Shown: positions 47,166 to 56,399 of the stretch, piece by piece
Layout of the letters: each line of letters opens with the position of its first letter
Position numbering within the stretch: the stretch's first letter is position 1
The notes under the pieces: generated by a model
Databases searched by the model: none
Told to the model about the DNA's origin: nothing
Seen by the model: the letters and a program-made list of their open reading frames with translations, nothing else
Origin: Sphingomonas immobilis
GTDB taxonomy: Bacteria; Pseudomonadota; Alphaproteobacteria; Sphingomonadales; Sphingomonadaceae
NCBI RefSeq assembly: GCF_030580995.1
Contig: NZ_JAUQSZ010000002.1
Coordinates: forward strand, 372,001-436,000
Reading direction: 5' to 3'
DNA length: 64,000 nt
Translations under genes and position numbers: made by a program

Positions 47166-47585
47166 ATGACGAGCAAGACCCTATTCCGACTGGCGGCGAC
47201 CGCCTTGTGCCTGGCACCCGCCCTGGCGAGCGCCCCCGCTGTGGCGCAGGCCAACAAGCAGATTCCGACGATGACCATCTATGGCGACCAGAAATGCCCG
47301 ACCGACAATGAGGGCAACGAGGTCGTGGTCTGTGTCCGCCGCCCGGCGAGCGAGCAGTTCCGCATCCCCAAGGAGCTGCGCGATTTTAAGGTGACGCCGC
47401 AGAACGAATCCTGGGCGGCGCGCGTCGCCGCGACCGACAATGCCGGCGCGAGCGGCATCGGCAGCTGCTCGACCGTCGGACCGGGCGGCAATACCGGCTG
47501 CTTCCTCCAGCAATCGAAGAACAACCGCGCGACCAACAAGGAGCGCAAGGCCGACCAGCGCGTGATGGAAGAATCGCTGCCGTAA
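47166..47585 (+). CDS. Secreted hypothetical protein
   Basis: A 139-residue protein with a clear signal peptide (MTSKTLFRLAATALCLAPAL, cleavage near AVAQA). The mature part has four Cys residues (in DQKCPTD, VVVCVRR, GSCSTVG and GCFLQQ), enough for two disulfides, and a charged C-terminus ending in EERSLP-like sequence. It follows coq7 after 30 bp. I know of similar small exported proteins in sphingomonads but no assigned function. Confidence 0.8.
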   Translation: MTSKTLFRLAATALCLAPALASAPAVAQANKQIPTMTIYGDQKCPTDNEGNEVVVCVRRPASEQFRIPKELRDFKVTPQNESWAARVAATDNAGASGIGSCSTVGPGGNTGCFLQQSKNNRATNKERKADQRVMEESLP

Positions 47586-47661
47586 CGCGCGGCGGGTTTT
47601 GGTCGGCGCAGCAATCGTCTAACGTGCCCCGGTACGGATTTGGGGGCACGATTTGGCGACG

Positions 47662-48159
47662 ATGGCTGACGGAGCGAAGCGGGTGAAACCGCTGACGCCC
47701 GACCTGTACGAGAAGCTGCTGTCGGCCGGCGCGATCGTGCTGCTGGCGGCGGTGATCGTCGCGCTGGCGAAGGGATATCCGCACTGGGGGCAGGTGCCCG
47801 GCATCGTGTGGGCGCACCTCGTCACGATCCTGATCGCGCTGGTGCTGACGCCCGTCATGCTGCTGCGCCCGCGCGGTACGAGGCTGCACCGGCAGCTCGG
47901 CAAGATCTGGGTCGTGGCGATGTTCCTGACCGCCGCGATTTCGTTCGGGGTGCGCGGATCGTCGGGGCAGTTCAGCCTGATCCACATCCTCTCGGTGTTC
48001 GTCGTCGTCATGGCGCCACTCGTCTGGCTGTCGGCGCGGCAGCACAATATCGTCCGCCACCGCCGGATCGTGCGCGGCATGGTGACGGGGGCGCTGCTGA
48101 TCGCGGGCTTCTTTACCTTCCCGTTCGGCCGGATGCTGGGCAGCTGGCTGTTCGGCTGA
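47662..48159 (+). CDS. DUF2306-like membrane protein
   Basis: A 165-residue integral membrane protein with four hydrophobic helices (about residues 20-38, 52-70, 85-105 and 110-130) and a fifth near the C-terminus. A conserved-looking THLHRQLGKIWV-type motif (here RLHRQLGKIWV) between helices 2 and 3, and HNIVRHRRIVRGM, match DUF2306. The role is unknown. The ATG at 47662 is preferred over a TTG three codons upstream. Confidence 0.8.
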   Translation: MADGAKRVKPLTPDLYEKLLSAGAIVLLAAVIVALAKGYPHWGQVPGIVWAHLVTILIALVLTPVMLLRPRGTRLHRQLGKIWVVAMFLTAAISFGVRGSSGQFSLIHILSVFVVVMAPLVWLSARQHNIVRHRRIVRGMVTGALLIAGFFTFPFGRMLGSWLFG

Positions 48160-48163
48160 GGCG

Positions 48164-49624
48164 ATGCGCGACGTAAAGACCGTTCGCGGCCCCCATGCGG
48201 TCGCGCTGGCGCTGTTCGGCCTCGTCTGGTTCTCGTGCGTCTGGTTCGGATCGTGGGAGTTCAACCCCAACAACGCGACCCGTCTGTTCGCCGCCATCGC
48301 CATCGTCGAGCGTGGCGAGACGAGGATCGACCGCTACCAATCGCTGACGATCGACAAGGCGCAGTTCGGCGAGCATTTCTACATGGACAAGGCGCCGGGC
48401 ATGACGCTGATGGCGCTGCCGGTCGTATGGGGCTTCAAGGCGGCGACGGGCGGCGACACGCGCGATTATGTGATCGACGTGACCAATCCCAAGCTCGGGC
48501 GTTTCATGGCGGTGCGGCAGCGCGTCGCGGTGGCGCTGGGCGTGGCGATCCTGACCGCGTTCGCGAGCGTGCTGCTGCTCGATCTGGCGACGGGCATCAC
48601 CGGCAGCCCGGCGGCGGGGACGTTCGCGGCGCTGGGCTATGCGATGGGATCGATCGTGTGGGGCTGGTCGACGACGTTGTTCGGCCACGCGCCGGTCGCG
48701 GCGCTGCTGCTGATCGCGACCTGGGCGATCTGGCGAGGCACGAGTACCGTGCGCGATTTCGGGCGCTGGCACTATCCGGTGATGGCGGGGGCGGCGCTCG
48801 GCTGGGCGGTGGTGATCGAGTTTCCGGCAGCGCTCGGCGGCGTCGCCATCGGGCTGTGGGCGCTGTGGCGGGCGTGGGGCCATCCGGCGGCGCAGCGCTG
48901 GCGTGTGCTCGGCGTCGCGGTCGGCGTCGCGGTGGTGACGGTCCTTCCGCTGTTCGCTTACAACATCGCGGCGTTCGGGACGCCGTTCCGGCTCGGCTAT
49001 TCGGGCGTGGTCGGTTTCAACGGCATGCAGCAGGGGCTGTTCGGGCTGACCTATCCCAAGCCCGATGCGCTGTTCGGCATCCTGCTCGGCACGCGGCGCG
49101 GGCTGTTGTGGTGTTCGCCGGTGATCCTGCTCGGGGCGTGGGGGCTGGTGCAGCTGATCCGCGACCGGGTGACGCGCGACCTCGGGGTGTTGTGTGCGAT
49201 GCTGGTCGTCATCGTCGTCACCGTCAACGCGTCCTACGTCTATTGGGACGGCGGTGCGTCGATGGGGCCGCGCCATGCGGTGCCGGCGATTCCCTTCCTC
49301 GCGATCGGGCTGGCGCGCGTCTGGGCGCAATGGAGCGGGCGGTGGGCGCGGGCCGGGCTGATGGGGCTGATGGCGGTATCGATGCTGCTCAACTTCGCGA
49401 TCGCATCGACCGACGTGTTCGCGTCCGAGGCGTATGACAATCCGGTGTGGGATCTGACGATCCGCACGATGGTGCCGCTCGGCCTGTTCCGCACCCTTCC
49501 AAACGACTTCTGGGGCTGGCCGGGGTGGCGCGGGATATTGCTCTACCTCGTCGTTGCGCTGCCCGCGCTGTGGGTGATCCTGCGCTGGACGCGCGATGCG
49601 GAAGCGAAGCTCAGCGCTTCCTGA
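48164..49624 (+). CDS. Polytopic membrane protein, GT-C glycosyltransferase-like
   Basis: A 486-residue protein with about eleven membrane helices. The first extracytoplasmic loop NNATRLFAAIAIVERGETRI, then DKAQFGEHFYMDKAPGMTL, has the early acidic/basic motifs seen in PMT/ArnT-like GT-C enzymes that use polyprenyl-phosphate sugars, although a clean DD or DE catalytic motif is not obvious. It begins 4 bp after the DUF2306 gene. Its 3' end overlaps the dedA 3' end by 14 bp (convergent). A role in glycosylation of lipid or protein is inference. Confidence 0.75.
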   Translation: MRDVKTVRGPHAVALALFGLVWFSCVWFGSWEFNPNNATRLFAAIAIVERGETRIDRYQSLTIDKAQFGEHFYMDKAPGMTLMALPVVWGFKAATGGDTRDYVIDVTNPKLGRFMAVRQRVAVALGVAILTAFASVLLLDLATGITGSPAAGTFAALGYAMGSIVWGWSTTLFGHAPVAALLLIATWAIWRGTSTVRDFGRWHYPVMAGAALGWAVVIEFPAALGGVAIGLWALWRAWGHPAAQRWRVLGVAVGVAVVTVLPLFAYNIAAFGTPFRLGYSGVVGFNGMQQGLFGLTYPKPDALFGILLGTRRGLLWCSPVILLGAWGLVQLIRDRVTRDLGVLCAMLVVIVVTVNASYVYWDGGASMGPRHAVPAIPFLAIGLARVWAQWSGRWARAGLMGLMAVSMLLNFAIASTDVFASEAYDNPVWDLTIRTMVPLGLFRTLPNDFWGWPGWRGILLYLVVALPALWVILRWTRDAEAKLSAS

Positions 49625-50240
49625 GGCCGTGCAGGCGGTGCCACACGAAGAAGCCCGCCAGTGCCAGCAGCACCACCGCGATCACCACGTCGGCGGAGTG
49701 GAAAGCGGCCTTCACGCGCGGATCGCTGTCCCACTTCTCGCCCAAAGTCGCGCCGAGCCACGCCAGCCCGAAGCACCACGGCCATGATCCGATGAAGGTG
49801 TAGATGTGGAACGGCACCAGCGGCATCCGCGCAACGCCCGCCGGAAAGGCGATAAACGAGCGGATCAGCGGCAGCAGCCGCGCGATCAGCACCGCGATGC
49901 CGCCGAAACGCTGGAAAAAGCGATCCGCCGTATCGAGCTCGCCGGGGCCGACGAGGACGTAGCGGCCCCATTTCTCCGCCAGCGGCCGGCCGCCATGCTT
50001 GCCGATCTCATAGGCGACGATCGAGCCGAGGTTGCAGCCGATCGCGCCCGCTGTGGCGACCAGCAGCAGGTTCATCTCGCCCTTCCACACCAGATAGCCC
50101 GCGAACGGCATGATGATCTCGCTCGGCAGCGGGATGCACGCCGATTCAATCGCCATCAGCAGCACGATGCCGAGATAGCCGCCGCTGGAAATCACCCAGA
50201 TGATCCAGGTGGCGAGGAAGGTGAGGATTTTCTCGATCAT
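49611..50240 (-). CDS. DedA family membrane protein
   Basis: A 209-residue DedA/SNARE-associated (VTT-like) membrane protein. The re-entrant region ESACIPLPSEIIMPFAGYLV and the later RLLPLIRSFIAFPAGVARMP are the family signature; members act as phospholipid flippases or carrier recyclers. The ATG at 50240 is chosen because the first helix follows directly; a TTG four codons upstream has no better ribosome-binding site. A 9-bp hairpin lies just upstream in the leader. Confidence 0.92.
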   Translation of the reverse strand: MIEKILTFLATWIIWVISSGGYLGIVLLMAIESACIPLPSEIIMPFAGYLVWKGEMNLLLVATAGAIGCNLGSIVAYEIGKHGGRPLAEKWGRYVLVGPGELDTADRFFQRFGGIAVLIARLLPLIRSFIAFPAGVARMPLVPFHIYTFIGSWPWCFGLAWLGATLGEKWDSDPRVKAAFHSADVVIAVVLLALAGFFVWHRLHGLRKR

Positions 50241-50248
50241 GGGAGGCG

Positions 50249-50272
50249 GCAATGCCTTGCGCAGGCATTGCT
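50249..50272. promoter_or_regulatory. Hairpin in the dedA leader
   Basis: GCAATGCCT pairs with AGGCATTGC around a five-base loop, 9 bp upstream of the dedA start. The rest of the 274-bp divergent dedA-rpiA gap holds a CCCCTCCC-ttcca-GGGAGGGG repeat hairpin (about 50467-50487) but no supported gene. Confidence 0.35.
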
Positions 50273-50466
50273 CGCCAGAAAAATATCGTTGCTCGCGCGT
50301 TTCTTCACGAACGGCGTGGGCGAAGGTGTCGAAGGTGACGCAACATCACCGCGAAAATGCGACGAACCGAGTGGCAAGAGACGAATTGCGATAGAGGAGA
50401 CGCGAGGGCGGTGGCGACCATGTCCGCTTCATGCCGGATTACGCTAGTGTAGGACAGGGTTCTTCT

Positions 50467-50487
50467 CCCCTCCCTTCCAGGGAGGGG
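50467..50487. repeat. Single CCCCTCCC palindromic repeat
   Basis: CCCCTCCC and GGGAGGGG arms around TTCCA, related to the doublet at 25081-25190. It lies in the rpiA leader region. Confidence 0.6.
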
Positions 50488-50514
50488 AATTCTGAAGCGT
50501 ATGCGGAGACCGAA

Positions 50515-51195
50515 GTGGCCAACGAAGCAGACAAACGCGCCGCTGCGCTCGCCGCCGCGGAAGAGATCGAGAGCGGGATGCTGATCGGGCTCGGCACGGG
50601 CACCACCGCCGCCTTCGCGATCGCGCGCGTGGGGGAACTGGTGCGCGGCGGGCTCGCCGTCCGCGCGGTCGCGACGTCGCTGGAAACCGAGCGGCTGGCG
50701 CGCGCCGCAGGGATCGCCATGCTCGATTTCGCCGATGTGCCCGCGATCGACCTCTGCATCGACGGCGCGGACGAGATCGACGCGCGTCTCCACGCTATCA
50801 AGGGGGGCGGCGGGGCGATGCTGCGCGAGAAGATCGTCGCCAGCGCGGCGCTGCGCATGGTGGTGATCGCCGACGCATCGAAGCGCGTCGAGGCCATCGG
50901 TCGCGCGGGGGTGCCGGTCGAAACCTTGCCCTTCGCACGCGCCTTCGTCGCCGACCGGCTTGAGTCGCTGGGCGCGGAAGTCACGCTCCGGCACCGCGGC
51001 GGGGCGCCGTTTGCGACCGATCAGAACAATATCATCCTCGACTGCGCATTTTCGGCAATCGACGATCCGTGCCGTCTGGCCGACGAAATCGCCCGGATTC
51101 CCGGCGCTTTGGGCCACGGACTGTTCGTGTCGGAGGTCGATGCCGCCTATATCGCGACAAACGGGCGCGTGACTCGACAGACCCGGCCCGTATAG
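50515..51195 (+). CDS. rpiA: Ribose-5-phosphate isomerase A
   Basis: RpiA interconverts ribose-5-phosphate and ribulose-5-phosphate. The 226 residues carry GLGTGTTAAFA near the N-terminus, the active-site DGADEID and KGGGGAMLREKI, and the C-terminal FVSEVDAAYIA. The start is GTG at 50515, with GGAGA six bases upstream; the frame extends another 28 codons upstream through a repeat hairpin, which I reject. It heads a pentose-phosphate cluster with tkt, tal and gnd. Confidence 0.94.
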   Translation: MANEADKRAAALAAAEEIESGMLIGLGTGTTAAFAIARVGELVRGGLAVRAVATSLETERLARAAGIAMLDFADVPAIDLCIDGADEIDARLHAIKGGGGAMLREKIVASAALRMVVIADASKRVEAIGRAGVPVETLPFARAFVADRLESLGAEVTLRHRGGAPFATDQNNIILDCAFSAIDDPCRLADEIARIPGALGHGLFVSEVDAAYIATNGRVTRQTRPV

Positions 51196-51292
51196 GCGAG
51201 CGGAACGCGCGCGAAACGGTCGGGTGACGACGGTTTCACGCAACCACATCAACATGGTGGCGTTAGGGTCACCAGCAACGAAGGTTCCCTGC

Positions 51293-53374
51293 ATGTCCGA
51301 CGCCCCCACCATTGCCCCGGTCGCAGGTCTGCACGAGGACGGCAGCCCCGAGCGGCTGGCGATCGACACGATCCGCACCTTGTCGATGGATGCGGTGCAG
51401 GCGGCCAATTCCGGCCACCCCGGCACGCCGATGGCGCTGGCGCCGGTCGGCCATACGCTGTGGACGAAGTTCCTGCGCTACGATCCCGCCGCTGCCGACT
51501 GGCCCAACCGCGACCGCTTCGTGCTGTCGGTCGGCCATGCCTCGATGCTGCTCTATGCGCTGATCTATCTGGCGGGGATCGAGGAGATCGATGCGGAAGG
51601 GCGCAAGACCGGCAAGCCCGCGCTCAGCCTCGACGACATCAAGGCCTTCCGCCAGCTCGGCTCGAAGACGCCGGGCCATCCCGAATATCGCCACACCACC
51701 GGCGTCGAGACCACGACCGGCCCGTTGGGGCAGGGTTGCGGCAATTCGGTCGGCATGGCAATCGCCGAGCGCTGGTTCGCGGCGCGCTACAACAAGCCCG
51801 ATCACGTGCTGTTCGACCATGACGTCTACTCGCTGTGCGGCGACGGCGACATGATGGAAGGCGTCTCGGCGGAAGCCGCGTCGCTGGCGGGGCACCTCAA
51901 GCTCTCCAACCTGTGCTGGATCTACGACAGCAATCACATCTCGATCGAGGGCGGCACCGATCTCGCGTTCGACGAGGACGTCGGCATGCGCTTCCAGGCC
52001 TATGGCTGGAACGTCATTCATGTCGACGACGCCAACGACATCGCCGCACTGACCGCGGCGTTCGACACGTTCAAGGCGACGACCGACAAGCCGACCTTCA
52101 TCGTCGTCCATTCGGTGATCGGCTGGGGTTCGCCGCGCGCCGGGTCCGAAAAGGCGCACGGCGAGCCGCTGGGCGAGGACAATGTCCGCGCCACGAAACA
52201 GGCCTATGGCTGGCCCGAGGACAAGAATTTCTACGTGCCCGAGGGCGTACAGGCGGCGTTCCAGCAGACGCTGGCGAGCCGCGGCGGCGCGCTGCATGCG
52301 GCCTGGCAAGTGACGCGCGAAAGCTATCGCAGCGCCTTCCCGGACCTCTCGGCCGAGCTCGACGCGATCCTGTCGGACTCGCTGCCCGAGGGCTGGGACG
52401 CCGACATTCCGGTGTTCGAGGCGGATGCCAAGGGCCTCGCCAGCCGCGATGCGGGCGGCAAGGTGCTCAACGCCATCGCCAAGCGCGTGCCGTGGCTGCT
52501 CGGCGGATCGGCCGATCTCGCGCCGTCGACCAAGACCGACATCAAGGGCGCGCCCTCGTTCGAGGCGGACAATTACGGCGGCACCAACTTCCACTTCGGC
52601 GTGCGCGAACACGGCATGGGCGCGGTGGTGAACGGCATGACGCTGTCGCACCTGCGCGGCTATGGTTCGACCTTCTTCGTCTTCCTCGATTACATGCGCG
52701 CGCCGGTGCGCCTCTCGGCGCTGATGGAGCTGGGCGCGGTGTGGGTGTTCACGCACGATTCGATCGGCGTGGGCGAGGATGGCCCGACGCACCAGCCGAT
52801 CGAGCATCTCGTCACGCTGCGCGCGATCCCCGGTCTCGACACGATCCGCCCGGCCGATGCCAACGAGGTCGCGGCGGCGTGGAAGGCGATCGTTTCGAAG
52901 GCCAATCACCCGACCGCGCTGATCCTCTCGCGCCAGGCGCTGCCGACGATCGATCGTTCGAAATACGCCAGCGCGGACGGCGTCGCCAAGGGTGCCTATG
53001 TGCTCGCCGACAGCGACAGCCCGGAGTTGATCCTGATCGCGACCGGCTCCGAAGTGAGCCTCGCGCTGGATGCTTACGAGAAGCTCAAGGCCGAGGGTGT
53101 GCAGGCGCGCGTCGTGTCGATGCCGAGCTGGCACCGCTACGAATTGCAGGATCAGGCGTACAAGGAATCGGTGCTGCCCAAGGCCGTGCCCGCGCGCATC
53201 GCCATCGAGATGGGCGGCGAGATCGGCTGGGACCGCTATGTCGGCCTCGACGGCAAGACCATCACCATGTCGACCTTCGGCGCATCGGCCCCGCTCGCCA
53301 AGCTGCAGGACAAGTTCGGCTTCACCGTCGACAACGTGCTGAAGGTCAGCCGCGAACTGCTCGGAAAAGGATAA
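51293..53374 (+). CDS. tkt: Transketolase
   Basis: Transketolase moves two-carbon units between sugar phosphates using thiamine diphosphate. The 693 residues include AANSGHPGTPM, the TPP-binding segment GDGDMMEGVSAEAASLAG with the later Asn in YDSNHISIEG, and RFHFGVREHGMG-like sequence (here FHFGVREHGMG). The ATG at 51293 is preceded by GAAGG. It lies between rpiA and tal; the gap-pgk genes that often follow tkt in sphingomonads are not here. Confidence 0.96.
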   Translation: MSDAPTIAPVAGLHEDGSPERLAIDTIRTLSMDAVQAANSGHPGTPMALAPVGHTLWTKFLRYDPAAADWPNRDRFVLSVGHASMLLYALIYLAGIEEIDAEGRKTGKPALSLDDIKAFRQLGSKTPGHPEYRHTTGVETTTGPLGQGCGNSVGMAIAERWFAARYNKPDHVLFDHDVYSLCGDGDMMEGVSAEAASLAGHLKLSNLCWIYDSNHISIEGGTDLAFDEDVGMRFQAYGWNVIHVDDANDIAALTAAFDTFKATTDKPTFIVVHSVIGWGSPRAGSEKAHGEPLGEDNVRATKQAYGWPEDKNFYVPEGVQAAFQQTLASRGGALHAAWQVTRESYRSAFPDLSAELDAILSDSLPEGWDADIPVFEADAKGLASRDAGGKVLNAIAKRVPWLLGGSADLAPSTKTDIKGAPSFEADNYGGTNFHFGVREHGMGAVVNGMTLSHLRGYGSTFFVFLDYMRAPVRLSALMELGAVWVFTHDSIGVGEDGPTHQPIEHLVTLRAIPGLDTIRPADANEVAAAWKAIVSKANHPTALILSRQALPTIDRSKYASADGVAKGAYVLADSDSPELILIATGSEVSLALDAYEKLKAEGVQARVVSMPSWHRYELQDQAYKESVLPKAVPARIAIEMGGEIGWDRYVGLDGKTITMSTFGASAPLAKLQDKFGFTVDNVLKVSRELLGKG

Positions 53375-53377
53375 GTC

Positions 53378-54487
53378 ATGAGCCTTCTCAAGGATCTCGG
53401 CAGCCACGGCCAGGCGGTGTGGCTCGATTTCGTCGACCGCAAGTTTCTTGCGGACGGTGGTTTGCAGAAGCTGGTCGATGCGGACGGGCTGACCGGCGTC
53501 ACCTCCAATCCCTCGATCTTCGAGAAGGCGATGGGCCACGGCGACGCCTATGACGCCGATCTCGCCGCGTTCGACAAGGCCAATCCGGGCGCGAGCGCGA
53601 TGGCGCGCTACGAGCATCTCGCGATCGGCGATATCCGCACCGCCGCCGACACGCTGCGCCCGGTCTATGACCGGCTCGACGCGAAGGACGGCTATGTCAG
53701 CCTCGAAGTGTCGCCCTATCTCGCCAACGACACCGACGGCACGATTGCGGAGGCCGCGAAGCTGTGGGGCGAGGTCGACCGGCCGAACCTGATGATCAAG
53801 ATCCCCGGCACCCCCGCCGGCGTGCCCGCCATCGCCGCGACGATCGCGGCGGGGATCAACGTCAACGTGACGTTGTTGTTCTCGATCTCGGCCTATCAGG
53901 CGGTCGCGCTCGCCTATGTCGAGGGGCTCGAGGCGCGCGTCGCCAGGGGCGAGGCGATCGACAGGATCGCATCGGTGGCGAGCTTCTTCGTCAGCCGCAT
54001 CGATGCGAAGATCGACGACAAGATCGATGCCGGCGTAGGCGGCGACGATGCCAAGGCGCTGAAGGGCAAGGTCGCCATCGCCAACGCCAAGCTAGCGTAC
54101 GACTGGTATCGCGATTTCGCCAAGTCGGCGCGCTGGCAGGCGCTCGCCGCCAAGGGCGCGCAGCCGCAGCGGTTGCTGTGGGCATCGACCGGCACCAAGA
54201 ACCCGGACTATCCCGACACGCTCTATCTCGACACGCTGATCGGCGCGGAAACGGTCAACACCGTGCCGCCCAAGACGATGGATGCCTTCCGCGATCACGG
54301 CACCGTCGCCGACACGCTCGGTGCGGATATCGCGGGCGCGCGCCATGTGATCAGCGAGGCGGAACGGCTCGGGCTCGATCTCGACGGCGTCACCGATACG
54401 CTGGTCGAGGAGGGCGTCGGTTCGTTCTCCAAGGCGTTCGACGATCTGCTCGGCGCGATCGCCGCGAAACAACCCGCCACGGCCTGA
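53378..54487 (+). CDS. tal: Transaldolase
   Basis: A 369-residue transaldolase of the long type found in actinobacteria and many alphaproteobacteria. GVTSNPSIFEKAM is the family signature near the N-terminus and the Schiff-base Lys is in NLMIKIPGT. It exchanges dihydroxyacetone units between sugar phosphates in the non-oxidative pentose-phosphate pathway. It follows tkt after 3 bp. A repeat pair separates it from gnd. Confidence 0.95.
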   Translation: MSLLKDLGSHGQAVWLDFVDRKFLADGGLQKLVDADGLTGVTSNPSIFEKAMGHGDAYDADLAAFDKANPGASAMARYEHLAIGDIRTAADTLRPVYDRLDAKDGYVSLEVSPYLANDTDGTIAEAAKLWGEVDRPNLMIKIPGTPAGVPAIAATIAAGINVNVTLLFSISAYQAVALAYVEGLEARVARGEAIDRIASVASFFVSRIDAKIDDKIDAGVGGDDAKALKGKVAIANAKLAYDWYRDFAKSARWQALAAKGAQPQRLLWASTGTKNPDYPDTLYLDTLIGAETVNTVPPKTMDAFRDHGTVADTLGADIAGARHVISEAERLGLDLDGVTDTLVEEGVGSFSKAFDDLLGAIAAKQPATA

Positions 54488-54492
54488 TCTTA

Positions 54493-54564
54493 TCACCGTT
54501 CGTGCTGAGCGAAGTCGAAGCACGTGCCCGGAACACACCCTTCGACTTCGCTCAGGGTGAACGG
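54493..54564. repeat. Inverted pair of GAGCGAAGTCGAA palindromic repeats
   Basis: CCGTTCGTGCTGAGCGAAGT, continuing CGAAGCACG, at about 54496-54524 is matched in inverse by CTTCGACTTCGCTCAGGGTG, continuing AACGG, at 54540-54564. The TTCG(TGC/CCC)TGAGCGAAGTCGAA unit is a familiar dispersed palindrome of sphingomonads. It fills the tal-gnd gap. Confidence 0.7.
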
Positions 54565-54582
54565 AAGTAGGAGCGTGCGACT

Positions 54583-55569
54583 ATGAAGATCGGCATCATC
54601 GGCCTCGGCCGCATGGGCGGCAATATCGCCAAGCGGTTGATGCGCGCGGGGCACGAAGCCGTCGTCTATGATCGCAACCAGAGCGCGATCGACGAACTGG
54701 TGAGCGGCGGCGCGGTCGGCGCGTCCTCGCTGGAGGACATGCACGCCAAGCTCGCCGATCCGCCGATCTACTGGGTGATGCTGCCCGCCGGCGACCCGAC
54801 CGAACAGACGATCGAGGCGCTCGCCGGTCTGTGCAAGTCCGAAGCGATCATCATCGACGGCGGCAACACCTTCTACAAGGACGATATCCGCCGCGCGAAG
54901 GCGCTCGCCGAAAAGAACGTCAAATACGTCGACGTCGGCACGTCGGGTGGCGTGTGGGGGCTGGAGCGCGGCTATTGCATGATGGTCGGCGGGCCCAAGG
55001 AAACGGTCGACCTGCTCGATCCGATCCTCGAGGCGCTGGCGCCCGGGCTCGGCACGATCCCGCGCACGCCGGGCCGCGACGGCACGCCGAACGAGGATCC
55101 GCGTGCGGAGAAGGGCTATATCCACGCCGGCCCCGCCGGTGCCGGGCATTTCGTGAAGATGGTTCACAACGGCATCGAATACGGCCTGATGGCGGCCTAT
55201 GCGGAAGGCTTCGATATCCTCGCGGGCAAGGGCTCCGAGAAACTGCCCGAGGACGAGCGTTTCGACCTCAACCTAACCGATATCGCCGAGGTGTGGCGGC
55301 GCGGCAGCGTGATCTCGTCGTGGCTGCTCGATCTGTCGGCCTCGGCGCTGGCGAGCGATCAGGAGCTGGCCAAGTTCAGCGGCAAGGTCGCCGATTCCGG
55401 CGAGGGCCACTGGACGGTCGAAGCGGCGATGGAGGAGGCGGTGCCGGCATACGTCCTCTCCGCCGCGCTGTTCGCGCGCTATCGCAGCCGCGTCGATCAC
55501 ACGTTCGGCGACAAGTTGCTGTCGGCGATGCGCTTCGGCTTCGGCGGGCATGTCGAGATGCCGCAGTGA
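54583..55569 (+). CDS. gnd: 6-phosphogluconate dehydrogenase (decarboxylating), short type
   Basis: A 328-residue enzyme of the short 6-phosphogluconate dehydrogenase class (about 300-330 residues versus about 470 in E. coli Gnd). The nucleotide-binding motif is [13 protein letters not shown] at the N-terminus; substrate residues lie in [10 protein letters not shown] and in [20 protein letters not shown], with the catalytic Lys. Short-type enzymes often prefer NAD, but the cofactor cannot be settled by eye. The stop overlaps the HAD gene start (GTGA). Confidence 0.93.
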   Translation: MKIGIIGLGRMGGNIAKRLMRAGHEAVVYDRNQSAIDELVSGGAVGASSLEDMHAKLADPPIYWVMLPAGDPTEQTIEALAGLCKSEAIIIDGGNTFYKDDIRRAKALAEKNVKYVDVGTSGGVWGLERGYCMMVGGPKETVDLLDPILEALAPGLGTIPRTPGRDGTPNEDPRAEKGYIHAGPAGAGHFVKMVHNGIEYGLMAAYAEGFDILAGKGSEKLPEDERFDLNLTDIAEVWRRGSVISSWLLDLSASALASDQELAKFSGKVADSGEGHWTVEAAMEEAVPAYVLSAALFARYRSRVDHTFGDKLLSAMRFGFGGHVEMPQ

Positions 55570-56366
55570 GTGTGAAGCTCGTCGTTTCGGACGTGGACGG
55601 AACCTTGGTCGACAAGGAAAAGAAGCTGACGCCCGGCACGATCGCGGCGGTGAAGCGGCTGCAGGCGGCAGGCGTCGGTTTCACGATCATCTCCGCGCGG
55701 CCGCGATCGGGCATGATGCCGATTGCCGATGCGCTCGACCTCGACGTGCCGATGGGGGCGTTCAACGGGGGCACGATCTTCCGCCGCGACGGCAGCGTGA
55801 CGTGTCAGCACCGTATCCCGCGCGCGGTCGTCGAGGGCGTGTTCGCCTTCGCCGACGGGCTCGCGGTCGATCGCTGGGTGTTCGCCGATGATCGTTGGTA
55901 CGCGAGCAGCCTGGAAGGGGTGCATGTCGAGCATGAGCGCATCGCCTCCAACCAGGAGCCGGTGCTGACGCAGGATTTCACCGGGCTCTACGACCGCGCC
56001 GACAAGGTTACATTCGTCAGCGACGCGCCGCGCGTGTTGTCGAGCCTCGCCGGGCGGATCGGGCTGTTCGCGGGGCAGGCGACGATCGTCCAGTCGCAGG
56101 TCTATTATCTCGACGTAACTGCGCTCGCCGCCAACAAGGGCGACGGCATCGCGCTGCTTGCCGAGGCGATGGGCGTGCCGCTCGCCGACACCTGCGCGAT
56201 CGGCGACCAGCACAACGACCTGCCGATGTTCGCCCGCGCCGGCCTGTCGATCGCGATGGGGCAGGGGCCGGCGGAGGTGCGCGCGAAGGCGAAGCACGTC
56301 ACCGCCGGCAATGACGAGGACGGTGTGGCCAGGGCGATCGACGGGATCATCCTCGCCGGGCGCTAA
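55566..56366 (+). CDS. HAD-superfamily (Cof-type) hydrolase
   Basis: A 266-residue haloacid-dehalogenase-fold phosphatase with a C2-type cap. The nucleophile Asp is in [11 protein letters not shown] at residues about 5-15, Lys near [12 protein letters not shown], and the second Asp pair in [10 protein letters not shown]. Cof-type enzymes act on sugar phosphates, FMN or PLP; the context after gnd suggests a sugar phosphate. The GTG at 55566 overlaps the gnd stop; a second GTG two codons later is possible. Confidence 0.92.
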   Translation: MSVKLVVSDVDGTLVDKEKKLTPGTIAAVKRLQAAGVGFTIISARPRSGMMPIADALDLDVPMGAFNGGTIFRRDGSVTCQHRIPRAVVEGVFAFADGLAVDRWVFADDRWYASSLEGVHVEHERIASNQEPVLTQDFTGLYDRADKVTFVSDAPRVLSSLAGRIGLFAGQATIVQSQVYYLDVTALAANKGDGIALLAEAMGVPLADTCAIGDQHNDLPMFARAGLSIAMGQGPAEVRAKAKHVTAGNDEDGVARAIDGIILAGR

Positions 56367-56370
56367 TTTG

Positions 56371-56394
56371 ATCCTCCTCCTGGCCGGGGAGGAT
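56371..56394. terminator. Stem-loop between HAD hydrolase and cytochrome b genes
   Basis: ATCCTCC and GGAGGAT arms around a ten-base loop, between convergent genes whose stops are 33 bp apart. It is a plausible bidirectional 3'-end structure without a clear T-run. Confidence 0.5.
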
Positions 56395-56399
56395 GGAAA

